Source of the DNA: Yoonia sp.
GTDB taxonomy: Bacteria; Pseudomonadota; Alphaproteobacteria; Rhodobacterales; Rhodobacteraceae
Length of the DNA: 64,000 nucleotides
Assembly: GCA_029250945.1 (NCBI GenBank)
Contig: JAQXEG010000038.1
Location: 1 to 64,000, forward strand
Direction: 5' to 3'
Of this stretch, positions 17,765 through 26,705 are shown in pieces. Position numbers and translations under genes: made by a program. The notes under the pieces are model-generated. The model saw only the letters and a program-made list of their open reading frames with translations. It searched no databases and had not been told where the DNA came from. How positions within the stretch are numbered: position 1 is the stretch's first letter; each line of letters opens with the position of its first letter.

Positions 17765-20143
17765 TTAGGCGTAGGTGGCGCTGTATAAATCGCGCAGAAT
17801 GAAATTTGGGGCCGCATTCGGGTCCGTGGGTGTAAAGGTGATCACCGCAGGCGCACCCGGGTAAATCGTGATTGCATTGTCGCTAAACCGGCCCGGCGCA
17901 TCCGCCTCGACCGCAACAAAAAGCGCAAGGGACTCCGCGCTGATCGCGAGGGTATATGCGCCATCAGAATCAGTTACCTCGTGGGACAGTTTCGGCGGCA
18001 AAAGATCATAAGTCTTGTAGGCCTGTGGCGCGAATATCTCTTTCCGCGTAGCCTCGTTTGCGGTGGTCCACGTCAGCAATAGCATTTCATGCGGACCGAC
18101 CTCGGTCGCCACGATGAACATGACGTCTTTGGCGTCCGCGACGGCGGTGACAGATACCGTTTCAATCGCGCGCTGCTTGCCTGACATATCCACGGCGATG
18201 GCGTTGATCGTAACGTCGTCACCGCCCGCATCATTCATGGCACGTACGACAATCGTGTCACCCGTCGGGACCGCTGTCACAAGGGTCGGCGCGTAGAAAC
18301 GTCGCGCCATATGGTGCATCAATTTCCAGTCGCCGCCATGATCCAACGACGCCCAAGAACAGACCGGCCACGTGTCGTTCAGCTGCCAGATCAGCGTCCC
18401 CATGCAATGCGGCGCAAGGGACCGCCAGTGGGTGACCGCGGTCTTGATCGCCTCTCCCTGCTGAACTTGGGACAAATAGACGAAATCGTCAAAGTGTTTG
18501 GGCCAGCGGAAATAGCGGAACATCGTCTCGGCGATACGTGCGTTGCCGCCTGCGTTCTTTTGGTGGCTTTCCAAAACGGGCGCCGCGATATTCATATCCT
18601 CTGGCCCCGCAAATTTGCGGATGGCATTCATGGATGGATAAGACTGAAACCCGAATTCGGAACAGAACCGCGGCGCCACATCGCGGTAGTGGTCAAAGTC
18701 GCGGCCTTCATGCCAGACCGACCAAAAATGCATGTCGCCAGAACCATCATCATGCCACGCATCATTGAAATTCAACGGACCAGGCGACGGTGACGACGGC
18801 CACCAATTTACCATTGGATCAGTATCTAACAACGCGTTTTCGATGCAATGGTTCAGGCGGTCATAGTTCACTAGATATCTGTCACGGTCGGCGCGGGTTT
18901 CTTCAAACCACGTAAGCGCGCCGATCAATTCATTGTCCCCGCACCACAGCGCAAGGCAGGCGTGATGCTGCAAACGGCGCACGTTGTCTGTGACTTCGGC
19001 CTTCACCTCGGCCAGAAAATCTCGGGTCGATGGATAGATGTTACAGGCGAACATAAAGTCCTGCCAGATCATCAACCCAAGCTCATCGCATATGTCGTAG
19101 AACCACGTCGGTTCATACCGGCCACCGCCCCAAACGCGGATCATGTTCATATTGGCATCTACGGCCGATTGCAGCAGATCGCGTGTTGCATCGGGCGTGA
19201 TCCGCCCTGCCAGTGCATCCGCCGGAATCCAGTTCGCACCCTTGGCGAAAATATCCCGCCCGTTCAAGGCGAATTTGAACCCAAGGCCAGCCGCATCAGG
19301 CGTGGTGACCAGATCAATCTGACGCAGGCCAACGCGGCGCATCTCAACCGCATTGCCTGCAGTGATGGTCATATCATAGAGCGGCTGCGCGCCTTGGCCT
19401 GCGGGCCACCACAGCTGTGGGTTTTCAACGGCAATATGGTGTGTTGCGATCCCCGCGCTAGGCATGGCCGTATGATCGGCACCATCGAAGCGCACGACGA
19501 CCGGCGCGTCATGATTGGCCACATGCGTTGTGACCGTCAGAACGCAGCCGTCCGCGTGATCTTGATGCACCAGCACCACATCAATGCGCGCGTCTTTTGC
19601 AGGCTCTACCCGCAGGTCACCGTAAATCCCGAACGGGGCTAATGCGATGTTCCAATCCCAGCCAAAATCACACTGCGTTTTGCGCAGCAAATTGCCATTG
19701 GGGATCGGTGAATTGCTGGTCTGCCATGGCAGAAAAAACGGATGCGCATCCTGTGCGTCCTGACCAGCCTTGACCGAAGAGTGGAACGTGATTGCGATGG
19801 TATTTTCACCGACCCGCGCCACATCTTTCAGCGATACGCGGTAGTCCCGAAAACTGTTCTGTGCTGATAAAACGACGATGTCGTTAACGCGGACGGTCAC
19901 GACCGTGTCGACCATACTCAGGACCAGGTCGACATCTGTATCGGTCAGATCAAACGTCCGCGTCGCCGTCCATTCCCGTTCCGCGATCCAGCGCAAATCG
20001 TATTCATTACGCCCCCAATAGGGGTCTGGGATCAGTGCCGCGTCATGCAGCGCACTGATCCCGTCCCCAGGGAAGAAAACATCACAAGCGTAGTCATCGC
20101 TATCATCTGACAGCGACCACCGGCCAGCGAGGTCGCGGGTCAT
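17765..20143 (-). CDS. GH2-family glycosidase, beta-mannosidase-like
   Basis: A 792-residue glycoside hydrolase of family 2. The order is a sugar-binding jelly roll (about 1-160), immunoglobulin-like segment, then the TIM barrel (about 265-570) and C-terminal domains. The predicted acid/base is Glu405 in WCGDNEL and the nucleophile is Glu496 in CSEFGFQSYP; RVWGGGRYEP is another GH2 hallmark of beta-mannosidases. There is no signal peptide, so imported oligosaccharides would be cut inside the cell. Its ATG overlaps the ABC ATPase stop by one base, tying it to the importer. The specificity (mannoside versus other beta-glycosides) is inferred from overall resemblance. Confidence 0.88.
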   Translation of the reverse strand: MTRDLAGRWSLSDDSDDYACDVFFPGDGISALHDAALIPDPYWGRNEYDLRWIAEREWTATRTFDLTDTDVDLVLSMVDTVVTVRVNDIVVLSAQNSFRDYRVSLKDVARVGENTIAITFHSSVKAGQDAQDAHPFFLPWQTSNSPIPNGNLLRKTQCDFGWDWNIALAPFGIYGDLRVEPAKDARIDVVLVHQDHADGCVLTVTTHVANHDAPVVVRFDGADHTAMPSAGIATHHIAVENPQLWWPAGQGAQPLYDMTITAGNAVEMRRVGLRQIDLVTTPDAAGLGFKFALNGRDIFAKGANWIPADALAGRITPDATRDLLQSAVDANMNMIRVWGGGRYEPTWFYDICDELGLMIWQDFMFACNIYPSTRDFLAEVKAEVTDNVRRLQHHACLALWCGDNELIGALTWFEETRADRDRYLVNYDRLNHCIENALLDTDPMVNWWPSSPSPGPLNFNDAWHDDGSGDMHFWSVWHEGRDFDHYRDVAPRFCSEFGFQSYPSMNAIRKFAGPEDMNIAAPVLESHQKNAGGNARIAETMFRYFRWPKHFDDFVYLSQVQQGEAIKTAVTHWRSLAPHCMGTLIWQLNDTWPVCSWASLDHGGDWKLMHHMARRFYAPTLVTAVPTGDTIVVRAMNDAGGDDVTINAIAVDMSGKQRAIETVSVTAVADAKDVMFIVATEVGPHEMLLLTWTTANEATRKEIFAPQAYKTYDLLPPKLSHEVTDSDGAYTLAISAESLALFVAVEADAPGRFSDNAITIYPGAPAVITFTPTDPNAAPNFILRDLYSATYA

Positions 20144-21225
20144 TACAAACGCGCCTCTGATTTTGTGTCGAACAGGGACGCACGCGCCGGATCGATCCCG
20201 ACAGTAAGCGTTTCATCCTTGGCCACCTTGGCCCGCCCATCCATCCGGATACGGAACGTTGTACCGTCCAGCGTTGCGTAAACGAGCGTGTCAGATCCCA
20301 TCGGTTCGACCAGATCTACCGTGACTTCGGATTGCACTGGTGCCTTGGCCACCAGTTCACCAGTGACCACGTGTTCCGGTCGTATCCCAATTGTCACGGG
20401 CCGGTCGTCGACCTGCGATGAGTTAACATATTGGTAACCTGTCATGGGCAGCACGACCCCGTCTTTCTTGAAGGTTCCGCCTTCCAGTTGCCCTTCAAGA
20501 AAGTTCATCGAAGGTGAGCCAATGAAGTCCGCAACATAGAGATTTTTGGGTTTATTATAAATTTCGTCCGGGGAGCCAAGCTGCATGATTTTACCGTTCT
20601 TCATGACCGCAATCCGATCCGCCAATGTCATGGCTTCGACCTGATCGTGGGTGACGTAGATCATCGTATTATTCAGTTGGTTGTGTAGCCGTTTGAGCTC
20701 GACCCTGAGATCCACCCGCAGCTTTGCATCAAGGTTAGACAAAGGTTCATCGAACAGAAATACATCTACTTCACGTACCAATGCGCGACCAATCGCAACA
20801 CGCTGACGCTGACCACCAGACAACGCTCCCGGCTTTCGGTTAAGCAATGGTTCGATCTGAAGAATCTCAGCGGCTCGCGCCACACGCTCTTCGATCTCTA
20901 TCCTCGGCACTTTAGCGTTTTTCAAACCAAAGCTAAGGTTCCCCTTTACCGTCATTTGCGGGTAAAGCGCGTACGATTGGAACACCATTCCAATGCCACG
21001 TTCTGACGGTTCCGCCCAAGTGACGTTTTTGCCTTTGATGAACATCTGTCCGCTGGTCACTTCCAGCAAGCCAGCAATACAATTCAAAAGCGTAGATTTA
21101 CCGCAACCCGACGATCCAAGCAAAACAAGAAACTCACCCTGTTCAACATCCAGATTTAGGTCTTTTAGAACTTCGACCGAGCCAAAGCTGAGGTCGAGGT
21201 TTCTGATTTCAACTGAATTTGCCAT
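20143..21225 (-). CDS. Carbohydrate ABC importer ATPase, UgpC/MsmX-like
   Basis: A 360-residue ATP-binding subunit of a CUT1 sugar importer. Walker A GSSGCGKST is at 37-45, the signature LSGGQRQRVAIGRAL is near 134-148, and Walker B DVFLFDEPLSNLD follows. The C-terminal ~110 residues form the OB/TOBE regulatory domain (VTIGIRPEHV). It probably energises the two permeases upstream. The stop overlaps the GH2 start (TAATG). Like the permease and binding-protein genes it looks richer in A and T than the enzyme genes downstream. Confidence 0.95.
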   Translation of the reverse strand: MANSVEIRNLDLSFGSVEVLKDLNLDVEQGEFLVLLGSSGCGKSTLLNCIAGLLEVTSGQMFIKGKNVTWAEPSERGIGMVFQSYALYPQMTVKGNLSFGLKNAKVPRIEIEERVARAAEILQIEPLLNRKPGALSGGQRQRVAIGRALVREVDVFLFDEPLSNLDAKLRVDLRVELKRLHNQLNNTMIYVTHDQVEAMTLADRIAVMKNGKIMQLGSPDEIYNKPKNLYVADFIGSPSMNFLEGQLEGGTFKKDGVVLPMTGYQYVNSSQVDDRPVTIGIRPEHVVTGELVAKAPVQSEVTVDLVEPMGSDTLVYATLDGTTFRIRMDGRAKVAKDETLTVGIDPARASLFDTKSEARL

Positions 21226-21230
21226 GTTTA

Positions 21231-22190
21231 TTAGCCTTTCACAGCACCGGCAGCGATGCCGCGGACGAAGAGTTTACCAGAAGCGAAGTAGATGACGAGT
21301 GGAACAAGACCTGTCAGAAGGGTCGCCGCCATATTGACGTTGTATTCCTTCACACCTTGCACTGAATTCACAATATTATTTAGTTGAACGGTCATCGGAT
21401 ATGTTTCTGGTTTGGTATAAATTACTCCAAAGAGGAAGTCGTTCCAGATACCTGTCACCTGCAAAATCATCGCAACAACAAAGATCGGAAGCGACATCGG
21501 CAGCATGATCTGAAAATAGATTCTCCAGAACCCCGCCCCATCAACACGGGCCGCCTTAAACAGTTCTTCAGGAACAGACGTAAAGTAGTTGCGGAACAAC
21601 AATGTAAGGATCGGCATGCCGAAGATCGTGTGCACGATCACCAGTCCCCAGACCGACCCCATCAGGCGGAAGTTGGGCGCATCGCTGTTGAAGAGCCGGA
21701 TGAACGACGTGATGCCCTCGCCACTTTCCCTAAGCAGGATCACGATAGGATAGATCATCACCTGATAGGGGATGAAAGCTCCAAAGATTAGGATGGTGAA
21801 AAAGACCTCTGAGCCTTTAAACTTCCAATTCGCCAAGGCGTAGCCATTTACAGAAGCGATCGCGATAGACAACACCACGGATGGAACCAAGATTGCGACT
21901 GAGTTCCAGAACCCGCGTCTTAGCCCGTCGCAATTTACGCCAGTACAAGCCTCTGACCATGCCTTCACCCAAGGTTCTGCTGTGATTTCGACAGGTGGTG
22001 AAAAAATGTTACCAAGACGAATTTCTGGCATGCCCTTTAGCGACGTCACTATCATGACATAGAGCGGCAAAAGATAATAAACACATACGACAAAAAGCGT
22101 ACCGTAGATGATTATGTTGGTGGATGAAAAAACCCGCTTTGGTTTTGGTCCACTGGGGCCAGTCATAGTATTTACGCCTGCATCAGCCAT
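21231..22190 (-). CDS. Carbohydrate ABC permease, MalG-like
   Basis: A 319-residue inner-membrane permease with six membrane segments. The ABC-contacting EAA loop is seen in EELFKAARVDGAGFWRIYFQIMLPMSLPIFVV, close to the consensus EAAxxDGA...F..I.LPL. It is the second permease of a CUT1 importer, with residues 1-30 cytosolic. I chose the ATG at 22190 because GGAGGTAAG stands six to seven bases upstream; the frame is open to 22205. It overlaps the end of the other permease by eight bases. Confidence 0.93.
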   Translation of the reverse strand: MADAGVNTMTGPSGPKPKRVFSSTNIIIYGTLFVVCVYYLLPLYVMIVTSLKGMPEIRLGNIFSPPVEITAEPWVKAWSEACTGVNCDGLRRGFWNSVAILVPSVVLSIAIASVNGYALANWKFKGSEVFFTILIFGAFIPYQVMIYPIVILLRESGEGITSFIRLFNSDAPNFRLMGSVWGLVIVHTIFGMPILTLLFRNYFTSVPEELFKAARVDGAGFWRIYFQIMLPMSLPIFVVAMILQVTGIWNDFLFGVIYTKPETYPMTVQLNNIVNSVQGVKEYNVNMAATLLTGLVPLVIYFASGKLFVRGIAAGAVKG

Positions 22191-23106
22191 TTTTCTTACC
22201 TCCAAATTCGAGATAGGCCCACGGAATTAAAACAACCAAAACGCTGAGAAGCATCATTGTCGAGGCCGCAAAGCCTAACCCCAGGTTTTGTGAGAGGAAC
22301 ATCTTTTCGATGACATATTTTGCGGGGACTTCAGACGCGATGCCTGGACCACCCGAAGTTTGCGCAACCACAAGGTCATAAACCTTAATGATGCCCGCCG
22401 AAATAATCACCAACGCTGTAACGAAAACGGGTCGCATCATCGGGATAACGATAAAGATGTAAGTTTTCCACGTTGGTATGCCCTCGACGCGGGATGCTTT
22501 CCAAACGTCTTCATCGATACCACGCATGCCAGCCAACAGCAGGACCATCACAAAGCCAGAGCCCTGCCATATACCAGCAATAAGAATGCCGTAGATTACG
22601 ATCTCAGCGTTGTTGATGGGATCAAAAGTAAAGCTTTCCCAACCCCAGCTACGCACCACGTTTTGAAGGCCTAAGGCGGGATTCAATATCCACTGCCAAA
22701 CGAGACCGGTAACTACAAAGGACAACGCAAATGGATAAAGAATGATCGTCCGGATCGTATTCTCAAACCGGATCTTGCGGTCTAACAGAGCAGCCAAGAC
22801 AAACCCAATTATAAGAGACAAGATCAACGAACAGGCACCATAGATTGCCAAGTTCTCAATACTAATCAGCCAACGGTTTTCGCCCCAAAGGCGTTCGTAG
22901 TTATCCAGGCCAACCCATTTTTCTGGGGCTGGCAGAAGACGCGACTTTGTGAATGAGTGGTAGATCGTCCAGAGAGTGCACCCAATAAACACGACGACTG
23001 CCGTAAAAATCATTGGTATCGCTGCGATCTTGCCCGCTAAGTTTTTGAACAATCTCGAGGGACGCTTTGCCCCTGCGCCGAGATCTTCGGTGTCGGTCAC
23101 CGCCAT
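22183..23106 (-). CDS. Carbohydrate ABC permease, MalF-like
   Basis: A 307-residue inner-membrane permease with six membrane segments (the first at about residues 25-45) and an EAA-type loop DEDVWKASRVEGIPTWKTYIFIVIPMMRPVFVT. It pairs with the MalG-like permease and the UgpC-type ATPase. The ATG at 23106 follows GGGGGG by six bases; an ATG at 23118 is the alternative and adds MGGP. It is separated from the binding-protein gene by about 140 bases that include a strong stem-loop, an arrangement that usually lowers permease expression relative to the binding protein. Confidence 0.92.
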   Translation of the reverse strand: MAVTDTEDLGAGAKRPSRLFKNLAGKIAAIPMIFTAVVVFIGCTLWTIYHSFTKSRLLPAPEKWVGLDNYERLWGENRWLISIENLAIYGACSLILSLIIGFVLAALLDRKIRFENTIRTIILYPFALSFVVTGLVWQWILNPALGLQNVVRSWGWESFTFDPINNAEIVIYGILIAGIWQGSGFVMVLLLAGMRGIDEDVWKASRVEGIPTWKTYIFIVIPMMRPVFVTALVIISAGIIKVYDLVVAQTSGGPGIASEVPAKYVIEKMFLSQNLGLGFAASTMMLLSVLVVLIPWAYLEFGGKKNG

Positions 23107-23197
23107 TGGACCCCCCATTCATTATGCAATTCGGTAGATCAAAACACCCCCGCTCGCTGAGGGCGCTTAGAGCTGCCATGTAGATGGTTTGGATCGA

Positions 23198-23231
23198 TTT
23201 GGCCCACAGCATCAATGTGCTGCGGGCCAAA
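23198..23231 (-). promoter_or_regulatory. Intercistronic stem-loop between binding-protein and permease genes
   Basis: Outer arms TTTGGCCC and GGGCCAAA flank inner arms GCAGCA and TGCTGT around a six-base loop, 13 bases after the binding-protein stop. No T-run follows, so it is not a standard terminator. Such hairpins protect the upstream mRNA from 3' decay or attenuate transcription so that the binding protein is made in excess. Confidence 0.7.
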
Positions 23232-23244
23232 CCGGAAAAAAGAT

Positions 23245-24474
23245 TTAGTCAGCGTCTGCGATAATTGCAGTGTAGCGTGCCTGTGCATCTTCAACTGTGA
23301 CCGACTGGTCATTCCACATTTCAACCATCAGATCTTCGATCTGGCCAGCTGTGTCTGCAGAGAACGCGTTCACGCCGTCTGGCAAAATGTTGCCTGCAGC
23401 AAGGATCTTAAGACCCTTTTTCATGCAGTCGTTTGCGGCTGAAAGATCAACGTCACCACGGATCGGCAATGAGCCTTTCTTTAGGTTAAACGCCACCTGC
23501 ATTTCTGGGCTAATCATCAATGCTGCAAGTTCTTTCTGAGCAGCTTCAATCGCTGGATCATCCTGCTTTGGGAAGTAGAACGCATCACCACCAGTGGCGA
23601 TAATTTCGTTCACACCCAAACCTGGGAGACATGTATAGTCCTCGCCAGCAACCTGGTTCGCAACCTGGAATTCACCCTGCGCCCAGTCACCCATCATTTG
23701 CGCGCCAGCTTGGCCCGTGATCACGAGGTTTGTTGCTTGGTTCCAGTCTTGTACGTTAGAACCTTCAGACAATGAACGCGCATCAGCGTATGCTTGGAAG
23801 ACGGCTGTCATCTCAGCGCCTGCAGCAGCTTCGGCATTCTTGTTCGTCAGAACATCAATGTACAGATCTGTACCACCGATCGCAACCTGGATCGCACCAA
23901 ATGCGAGGCTTGTCTGCCAAGACTGCTGGCCCATTGCGAGTGGAATAAGACCGGCGTCGCGCAGTGCCGGTGCAGATTCAACGTACTCAAACCAATCCGA
24001 TGGAACGTCGACGCCAGCTTTTTCATAAGCAGCGTGTGACAACCACAACCACTGTGGAGAATGGATGTTTACTGGAACGCAATAAACTTTACCATCCAGC
24101 GTGCAGCTTTCCAACAGGTTGGAAGGGTTCACAACGTCAGCCCAGCCACCTGCGGCTGCAACGTCGGACAGATCCAACATCAGGCCAGCTTCGACTAGTT
24201 CCTCAGCCTGACGACCGTGGTTCAACTGAGTTGCGTGCATTGGGTCACCGCCCAAGATACGTGAAATAATTATTGGACGTGCAGTCCCGCCAGAACCAGC
24301 GATCGCACCGTCGAGCCATGAGTGCTCCGTCGCGTCAAAAGCTTTTGCAAATTCTGAAACAGCCGCAGCTTCGCCGCCGGATGTCCACCAATGTGTTACT
24401 TCGAGTTCAACAGCGGATGCCGCTGATGCGCTGACGATTGCAGTCGCCGCGAGCAGTTTAGTTGTCAGTTTCAC
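23245..24474 (-). CDS. Carbohydrate ABC transporter substrate-binding protein
   Basis: A 409-residue periplasmic protein of the CUT1 extracellular solute-binding family 1. Residues 1-21 form a Sec signal peptide (LLAATAIVSASAASA) with cleavage before VELEVTHWW. The mature start (LEVTHWWTSGGEAAAV) is typical of oligosaccharide-binding proteins. Internal blocks such as YCVPVNIHSPQWLW, FYFPKQDD and KKGSLPIR fit the BxlE-like subgroup that binds disaccharides or xylosides. It is the first gene of the operon, transcribed from the intergenic region with the palindromes at 24494-24536. The actual ligand is unknown. Confidence 0.94.
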   Translation of the reverse strand: MKLTTKLLAATAIVSASAASAVELEVTHWWTSGGEAAAVSEFAKAFDATEHSWLDGAIAGSGGTARPIIISRILGGDPMHATQLNHGRQAEELVEAGLMLDLSDVAAAGGWADVVNPSNLLESCTLDGKVYCVPVNIHSPQWLWLSHAAYEKAGVDVPSDWFEYVESAPALRDAGLIPLAMGQQSWQTSLAFGAIQVAIGGTDLYIDVLTNKNAEAAAGAEMTAVFQAYADARSLSEGSNVQDWNQATNLVITGQAGAQMMGDWAQGEFQVANQVAGEDYTCLPGLGVNEIIATGGDAFYFPKQDDPAIEAAQKELAALMISPEMQVAFNLKKGSLPIRGDVDLSAANDCMKKGLKILAAGNILPDGVNAFSADTAGQIEDLMVEMWNDQSVTVEDAQARYTAIIADAD

Positions 24475-24493
24475 GATTCTGTCCTCCCTGGTT

Positions 24494-24536
24494 CTAAATC
24501 GTTGTAGAAAATCCTATAACGATTTAGATTAATCTA
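24494..24536. promoter_or_regulatory. Candidate operator for the LacI-type regulator, two palindromes
   Basis: Arms CTAAATCGTT (24494-24503) and AACGATTTAG (24518-24527) are a perfect inverted repeat with a 14-base spacer. The second arm is fused to the palindrome TAGATTAATCTA (24525-24536). On the minus strand a TTGCTA and a TATAGG, 16 bases apart, lie between or within these repeats, so bound repressor would cover the operon promoter. The regulator gene diverges about 170 bases away. Confidence 0.6.
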
Positions 24537-24701
24537 GCAAGACATAAAAATTCGCGTTAACGTCAAATAAAGCAACTTTTATTGCAGCGACTGTGAAATT
24601 TGCGATTGCGCATTTCCGATAAGGGGCGCAAATACAAATTTGGCGAATCGGGAGAAGTGCAATTGGCACGGACCAAGACAATTAAATCGGCCGAGGACGC
24701 G

Positions 24702-25691
24702 ATGCCCGCGAACGGGAAACCGACGCTTAAGACGATCGCGCAAATGAGCGGCTTGGCCGTTCCCACAGTGTCGCGTGCGCTGAATGATGCGCCAGATATC
24801 GGGCAAAGCACCAAGACCCTCGTGCGTAAAATCGCAGATGAAATTGGCTATGTCCCAAACCGCGCGGGTGTCCGTTTGCGCACGGGGCGGACGAATGTGA
24901 TCAGCCTTGTGATGTCCACAGAACACGATAACCACACCGCACGTCTTATTTCATCTGTTGCCAGCGGGCTAGAAGGCACGCGGATGCACCTGAACGTGAC
25001 CCCCTATTCGCCACAAGATGACCTGATGAAACCCGTCCGCTATATCGTGGAAACCGGTTCAGCGGATGCCATCATCCTCAACCAGATTGAACCACAGGAC
25101 CCGCGCGTTGCCTATCTGATGGAACGCGGGTTTCCGTTTGCCACACACGGGCGCAGCATCTGGGCCGACAAACACGCCTATTTCGATTTCGACAATGGTG
25201 TCTTTGGGCGTCACGCAGTTGACCTTCTGAACGCGAATGGTCGTAAAAGCGTGGCTGCGGTCGTCCCGCCATTGATGCAAAGCTATGCCCTGCATCTTGC
25301 CGATGGGCTACGTACGGGGGCTGAAACCAACGGCCAAACGCTGCGCCTGATCGAAGGCGCAACAAGCGACGACCCAACAGCGGAAATCATCGAGGCCGTG
25401 AGCGCCCACCTTGTAAAACATCCCGATACAGATGCCATCGTCGCCGCATCAACCACGGCTGCCATGTCGGCGGTTGGCGCGCTTGAGGCCCATGGCCTGA
25501 CGGTCGGGGAAGAAATCGATGTCCTCGCCAAAGAAGCCGCGCCATTCCTAAAATTGTTTAGGGGAAGCATCATTTCGATGTCTGAATCGGTCGGCGCGGC
25601 GGGGGATTTTCTGGCGCGGGCCGCAATCCAAGCAATCCGAGAGCCGGAATTGCTCCCCATGCAGTATCTAGAAGTACCCGTCGCACCCTAG
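24702..25691 (+). CDS. LacI-family transcriptional regulator
   Basis: A 329-residue regulator. The helix-turn-helix LKTIAQMSGLAVPTVSRALNDAPDI is near residues 8-32 and the hinge YVPNRAGVRLRTGRT follows; the rest is the periplasmic-binding-protein-like ligand domain (about 63-329). It diverges from the sugar operon and probably represses it until an imported sugar or breakdown product is bound. The start is uncertain: ATG 24702 follows GAGGA, while TTG 24663 follows GGGAGA and gives an N-terminus MARTKTIKS that resembles relatives; GTG 24657 is also possible. Up to 15 residues depend on this choice. Confidence 0.92.
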   Translation: MPANGKPTLKTIAQMSGLAVPTVSRALNDAPDIGQSTKTLVRKIADEIGYVPNRAGVRLRTGRTNVISLVMSTEHDNHTARLISSVASGLEGTRMHLNVTPYSPQDDLMKPVRYIVETGSADAIILNQIEPQDPRVAYLMERGFPFATHGRSIWADKHAYFDFDNGVFGRHAVDLLNANGRKSVAAVVPPLMQSYALHLADGLRTGAETNGQTLRLIEGATSDDPTAEIIEAVSAHLVKHPDTDAIVAASTTAAMSAVGALEAHGLTVGEEIDVLAKEAAPFLKLFRGSIISMSESVGAAGDFLARAAIQAIREPELLPMQYLEVPVAP

Positions 25692-25720
25692 CCTAAGGCC
25701 CGACGGCTCGATCATTTACA

Positions 25721-26563
25721 TTAGCGGTCTGGCAGTGCGCTCCGCTTGTCGACTTTACCTTCCCAATTATCGAGAATGGCAATCGCGTCTTCAGCTGTTT
25801 CGACAAATTTGAACAAATCCAGATCTTCTGCCGAGATTGTGCCAGCATCGGCAAGCGTTTCCCAATTGATGATCCCACGCCAGAAATCCTCGCCGAACAG
25901 CAAGAACGGCACGCGTTTCATCCGGCCTGTTTGGATCAGCGTCAGCGCCTCGAATGTTTCATCCAACGTGCCAAAGCCGCCGGGGAACACGGTAATCGCA
26001 GACGCACGCATCAAAAAATGCATCTTGCGGATCGCGAAGTAGTGGAAGTTGAAGCACAGCTCGGGCGTCACGTATTCGTTGGGTGCCTGTTCGTGTGGCA
26101 GAACGATGTTCAAGCCAATGGAACGGCCACCTGCATCGACGGCCCCGCGGTTCCCTGCCTCCATCACACCCGGACCACCGCCCGTGACAACAACATCCTG
26201 GCGCCCGCCAGTTTCCATCGACCGCTTGGTCAGAATTTCAGCAAACCTGCGTGCCTCGTCATAGTATTTTGACAGATCGGCCAGCGTCTTGGTCCGCGCC
26301 GTGTCCTTTTTGGATGGCTCGGGGATGCGCGCGCCGCCAAACATGACCACGGTGCTTTCGATCCCTGCCTCGTCCATCAACAACTCTGGCTTCAACAGCT
26401 CAAGCTGCAACCTCACGGGGCGCAGCTCATCCCAGCACAGAAAATCCTCATCCGCAAAGGCAAGGCGGTATTCCGGCGCGCGTGTTTGTGGGGTGTCGGG
26501 AACGTTCACCGCCTCTTGGCGATCCTCGTGGCTGGCGCGGAACGGGTGTTTACGGTTGGTCAC
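25721..26563 (-). CDS. LOG-family (TIGR00730-like) Rossmann-fold protein
   Basis: A 280-residue protein of the LOG/'lysine decarboxylase-like' family, whose characterised members are cytokinin-activating phosphoribohydrolases and purine-nucleotide hydrolases. The two signature motifs are present: VVTGGGPGVMEAGNRGA (about 128-144) and FPGGFGTLDETFEALT (about 200-215), containing the catalytic Arg/Glu pattern PGGxGTxxE. Members this long carry an N-terminal extension before the fold. I chose the GTG at 26563 (VTNRKHPFRASHED); the frame is open to 26683 but has no family-like sequence there. It diverges from dapD. Confidence 0.85.
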   Translation of the reverse strand: MTNRKHPFRASHEDRQEAVNVPDTPQTRAPEYRLAFADEDFLCWDELRPVRLQLELLKPELLMDEAGIESTVVMFGGARIPEPSKKDTARTKTLADLSKYYDEARRFAEILTKRSMETGGRQDVVVTGGGPGVMEAGNRGAVDAGGRSIGLNIVLPHEQAPNEYVTPELCFNFHYFAIRKMHFLMRASAITVFPGGFGTLDETFEALTLIQTGRMKRVPFLLFGEDFWRGIINWETLADAGTISAEDLDLFKFVETAEDAIAILDNWEGKVDKRSALPDR

Positions 26564-26705
26564 GGTTATGGGGGTCGCTTTCTTGAAAGTGATTGAGCCT
26601 ACATTTGATGCAAATCGGGGCGGATGCAAATAGCTCACAGATTGCACGACAGCCCACGCCACAGTATAGCAGCCGAAACGCATTCACATGAACGGAGCCT
26701 GAACG

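Noticed and set aside
24475-24600. A terminator or attenuator before the binding-protein gene
   Set aside because: The inverted repeat has a 14-base loop and no T-run and sits in the promoter region, so an operator is the better reading.
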